From Fidelibacterota bacterium (GTDB taxonomy: Bacteria; Fidelibacterota; UBA8477), in assembly GCA_021734045.1 (NCBI GenBank), contig JAIPJR010000004.1, forward strand, positions 1 to 53,883: DNA of 53,883 nucleotides, read 5' to 3'. Both the position numbers and the translations under genes were made by a program. The notes below the pieces were generated by a model. That model had not been told where the DNA came from, searched no databases, and saw nothing but the letters and a program-made list of their open reading frames with translations. Shown here piece after piece: positions 51,974 to 53,883 of this stretch (within the stretch, counting starts at the first letter, position 1; each line of letters opens with the position of its first letter).

Positions 51974-53883
51974 CTATTTCAGCAGAATAAGCTTTCGAAC
52001 CTGTTGGTGATTTGGCGTTTCCAGACGGTACAGGTACACAGCACTACTCACTTTTTTTCCCGTGTTATCGGTGCCATTCCATCGCACGGAAAAACTTCCT
52101 TTATCCTGCCAGCCAGTGATCAGAGATCTAATAAGCGTTCCATCCAAACGATAGATTGCTAATGTTACATAACCAGGCTCCAGTAGGTGGTACGAAATCG
52201 TGGTGGTGGGGTTAAACGGATTGGGGTAATTCTGCTCCAGAATTATCCGTGCGGGGACAGCGGTTTCCGAATGAACAGTATGGGTGGGCTGAAGGCTTCC
52301 TCTCCACAAGCCTCCTCCGGCGGTGCCTGCCAGGATCTGATCAGGATTGTGGGGATTAAATCGGGCAAAATTAAAAAATGTATGTCCCATCCCTGATGAG
52401 ATAATATTCCATGTCGTGCCATTATCTGTACTGAAATAGAGTCGTCCTCCATCACCGCCAGCCCGGTACCACGGTTGGCCAGCCACCAGCAGAATATCCT
52501 CGTCAGTTGGGTGCCGTTGCACATCAATAACCCGGGAATGCGGCAAGATGAGTTCCCAGGAAACGCCATCATCATTCGAGCGATATAGTCCGCCTGTATA
52601 ATTCCAATCAAAATTGTCACTGATTGCTGCATAGACGGTGCTGCTATCATCAATGTAAACCGTGAGCACATCACCTGCCGGGAAGGATGTCAGCAAGTTC
52701 CAACCAGCACCACCATCACTGGATTTGTACAACCCTGGAATTTCCGCACCCATGCTGTTAAGACCCAGGTAGAGCGTCTGAGAGTCATTGGGGTCGATAG
52801 CGATTTCCCACGCATAGGCAGCGTTTGTCCCCAGCCCGGTGTTAATTGGGTCCCAGCTGCCACCACTATTGGCGGATTTGTAAACACCGTGGTGGTAAAT
52901 CGCTGTATAAAGTGTTCGGTTTCCCGGTGATCCGGATTGACCATCTAAAACCAAATCACTTCGACCGCGTGGTAGGGACCCGGTAATATCAGTTTGGGTA
53001 TTGCCATGGTCGTTACTGAAAACGATTCCACCGCTGGAAAAATCCTGGTTCAAACCACCCTGAGAGCCTTGATAACGGCTGATATACGCCTCACCATTCA
53101 CTGGATCAATCTGGATGTCCTTCACGGCATCTATATCCGTAAGATTGCCGATTGTAGGATCCTGATGCGAATCCAGTCGATAATAAGAGTAACCACCATC
53201 ATCAGAACGGAACAGTCCCATGTCGTCATAACCTACATACATGATATCAGGATCATCCGCGTCAAAGGCCACAACCTCGGTATTCATCAGTTCCAGCCCT
53301 GCGCCATGCCAGGCGCCATTTTGGGCATAGGTGTATTTTTGGGACCAGGTCATGCCACCATCATTGCTCTGGTCAACCTGATCCAGGCACGTGGTAATCC
53401 TGCTTGTATCGGTTGGGGCGAATTTGATTCCATATATGTAGCGTTCCCAGAACCAATCCGGGTCCAGCCAGCCAGAAGTAAAGGCCGTGTGCACCATCGT
53501 CCAGGTTGAACCACCATTCGTTGTTTTGTAAATCCCGGGTGCTTCGAAACCACTTCCCCGGGTAGGTCCCGTTAAAATGATGGCTGGATCCAATGGGTTC
53601 ACATCAAATTTCCAGTAATCATAGAAAACACCTTCATAGGGATCGTAGGTTGGTAAATTCCCCGTAATATCTGTCCAGTTTTCTCCAAAATCCGAACTGT
53701 GGTACAATCCGCCTGAAAAGCTGGTGGAATCACCGATTGTCCCCAGTGTTTTCAGGGAAAGGTATAAATGGAAAGTGCTACCATCTAAAACCCCAATCAT
53801 CTGGTAGGCATTGGTGTGAGGCAGGTTTGCATTAGTAGCCATCCAGGTATCACCAGCATTGGTGCTGCGGAAGATGCCGTTCG
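51974..53883 (-). CDS. secreted BNR/sortilin-repeat protein with T9SS sorting domain, 5'-truncated by the window edge
   Basis: The frame stays open to base 53883, so the N-terminus is outside. About 636 residues are seen; a Met at 53840-53842 is internal. Many Asp-box (SxDxGxTW) repeats form one or more propellers: STNAGDTW, SSDFGENWTDI, TTNGGSTWTMV, SNDGGMTWSQK, SSDGGAGWNLL, STDNGTTWNII. Such proteins include sialidase-like and xyloglucanase-like hydrolases and sortilin-type binding proteins; the substrate is not evident. The last 90 residues (NYPNPFNPTTTISYHL, SAVYLYRLETPN, VRKLILLK) are a FlgD-like/type A sorting domain for T9SS, so it is secreted or surface-anchored. It faces icd across a shared terminator. 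Confidence 0.87.
   Translation of the reverse strand, partial: NGIFRSTNAGDTWMATNANLPHTNAYQMIGVLDGSTFHLYLSLKTLGTIGDSTSFSGGLYHSSDFGENWTDITGNLPTYDPYEGVFYDYWKFDVNPLDPAIILTGPTRGSGFEAPGIYKTTNGGSTWTMVHTAFTSGWLDPDWFWERYIYGIKFAPTDTSRITTCLDQVDQSNDGGMTWSQKYTYAQNGAWHGAGLELMNTEVVAFDADDPDIMYVGYDDMGLFRSDDGGYSYYRLDSHQDPTIGNLTDIDAVKDIQIDPVNGEAYISRYQGSQGGLNQDFSSGGIVFSNDHGNTQTDITGSLPRGRSDLVLDGQSGSPGNRTLYTAIYHHGVYKSANSGGSWDPINTGLGTNAAYAWEIAIDPNDSQTLYLGLNSMGAEIPGLYKSSDGGAGWNLLTSFPAGDVLTVYIDDSSTVYAAISDNFDWNYTGGLYRSNDDGVSWELILPHSRVIDVQRHPTDEDILLVAGQPWYRAGGDGGRLYFSTDNGTTWNIISSGMGHTFFNFARFNPHNPDQILAGTAGGGLWRGSLQPTHTVHSETAVPARIILEQNYPNPFNPTTTISYHLLEPGYVTLAIYRLDGTLIRSLITGWQDKGSFSVRWNGTDNTGKKVSSAVYLYRLETPNHQQVRKLILLK

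Overview
The window is one continuous stretch of a bacterial chromosome, densely coded and almost entirely on the + strand. The gene content points to the FCB (Fibrobacterota-Chlorobiota-Bacteroidota) radiation, most likely Neomarinimicrobiota (SAR406/Marinimicrobia) or a neighbour such as Calditrichota. The reasons are proteins with type IX secretion C-terminal sorting domains, a PorV-like outer-membrane protein, a GWxTD-domain protein, a stand-alone N-terminal glycogen synthase domain next to an outer-surface lipoprotein, and many TPR lipoproteins. Gram-negative envelope genes (bamD-like, mlaF-like, mreBCD-mrdA-rodA, ftsEX) are present. The lineage is an inference; no rRNA gene lies in the window.

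Layout. 1-3.3 kb: the end of an Xaa-Pro aminopeptidase, an opposing exported LIM/DA1-type peptidase, a UshA-like lipoprotein whose reading frame crosses an in-frame TGA followed by a bacterial-type SECIS hairpin (a probable selenoprotein), and tRNA-Gly(GCC) with its promoter and terminator. 3.6-12.2 kb: CPA1 antiporter, pcm, a double PspC protein, a propeller protein coupled to a GWxTD protein, an RNase HI-like protein, oppF/dppF-type ATPase and a deoxynucleoside kinase. 12.4-17.8 kb: the rod-shape operon mreB-mreC-mreD-mrdA-rodA. 18.0-23.8 kb: CpoB/YbgF-like lipoprotein, glycogen synthase N-domain, a lipoprotein, a barrel protein and a TPR lipoprotein. 23.8-27.0 kb: rpiB-glyA-nrdR-mlaF-like-Trm112.

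27.1-36.3 kb is an envelope and secretion block. It opens with a strong sigma70-type promoter and a structured 5' leader, then encodes a PorV-like protein carrying duplicated Asp-rich loops, an M6-type protease homologue that has lost its HExxH, a very large metallopeptidase-propeller-barrel protein, a small membrane protein and BamD. 36.3-43.6 kb: nadD, a Na+/Ca2+ exchanger, a methyltransferase coupled to ftsEX, then hrcA-grpE-dnaJ (no dnaK) and comEA. 43.6-48.0 kb: three linked genes that look like a very divergent PilM/PilN-type membrane assembly with a 735-residue unknown partner. 48.0-51.9 kb: rsmD-coaD-pta-fmdB-icd, closed by a strong terminator. The window ends inside an opposing secreted BNR-repeat protein with a T9SS sorting domain.

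The best candidates for something new are the in-frame TGA/SECIS gene, the 43.6-48.0 kb PilM-like cluster, the exported LIM-DA1 peptidase, and the 27-35 kb block with its attenuator-like leader, inactive protease homologue and protease-barrel fusion.
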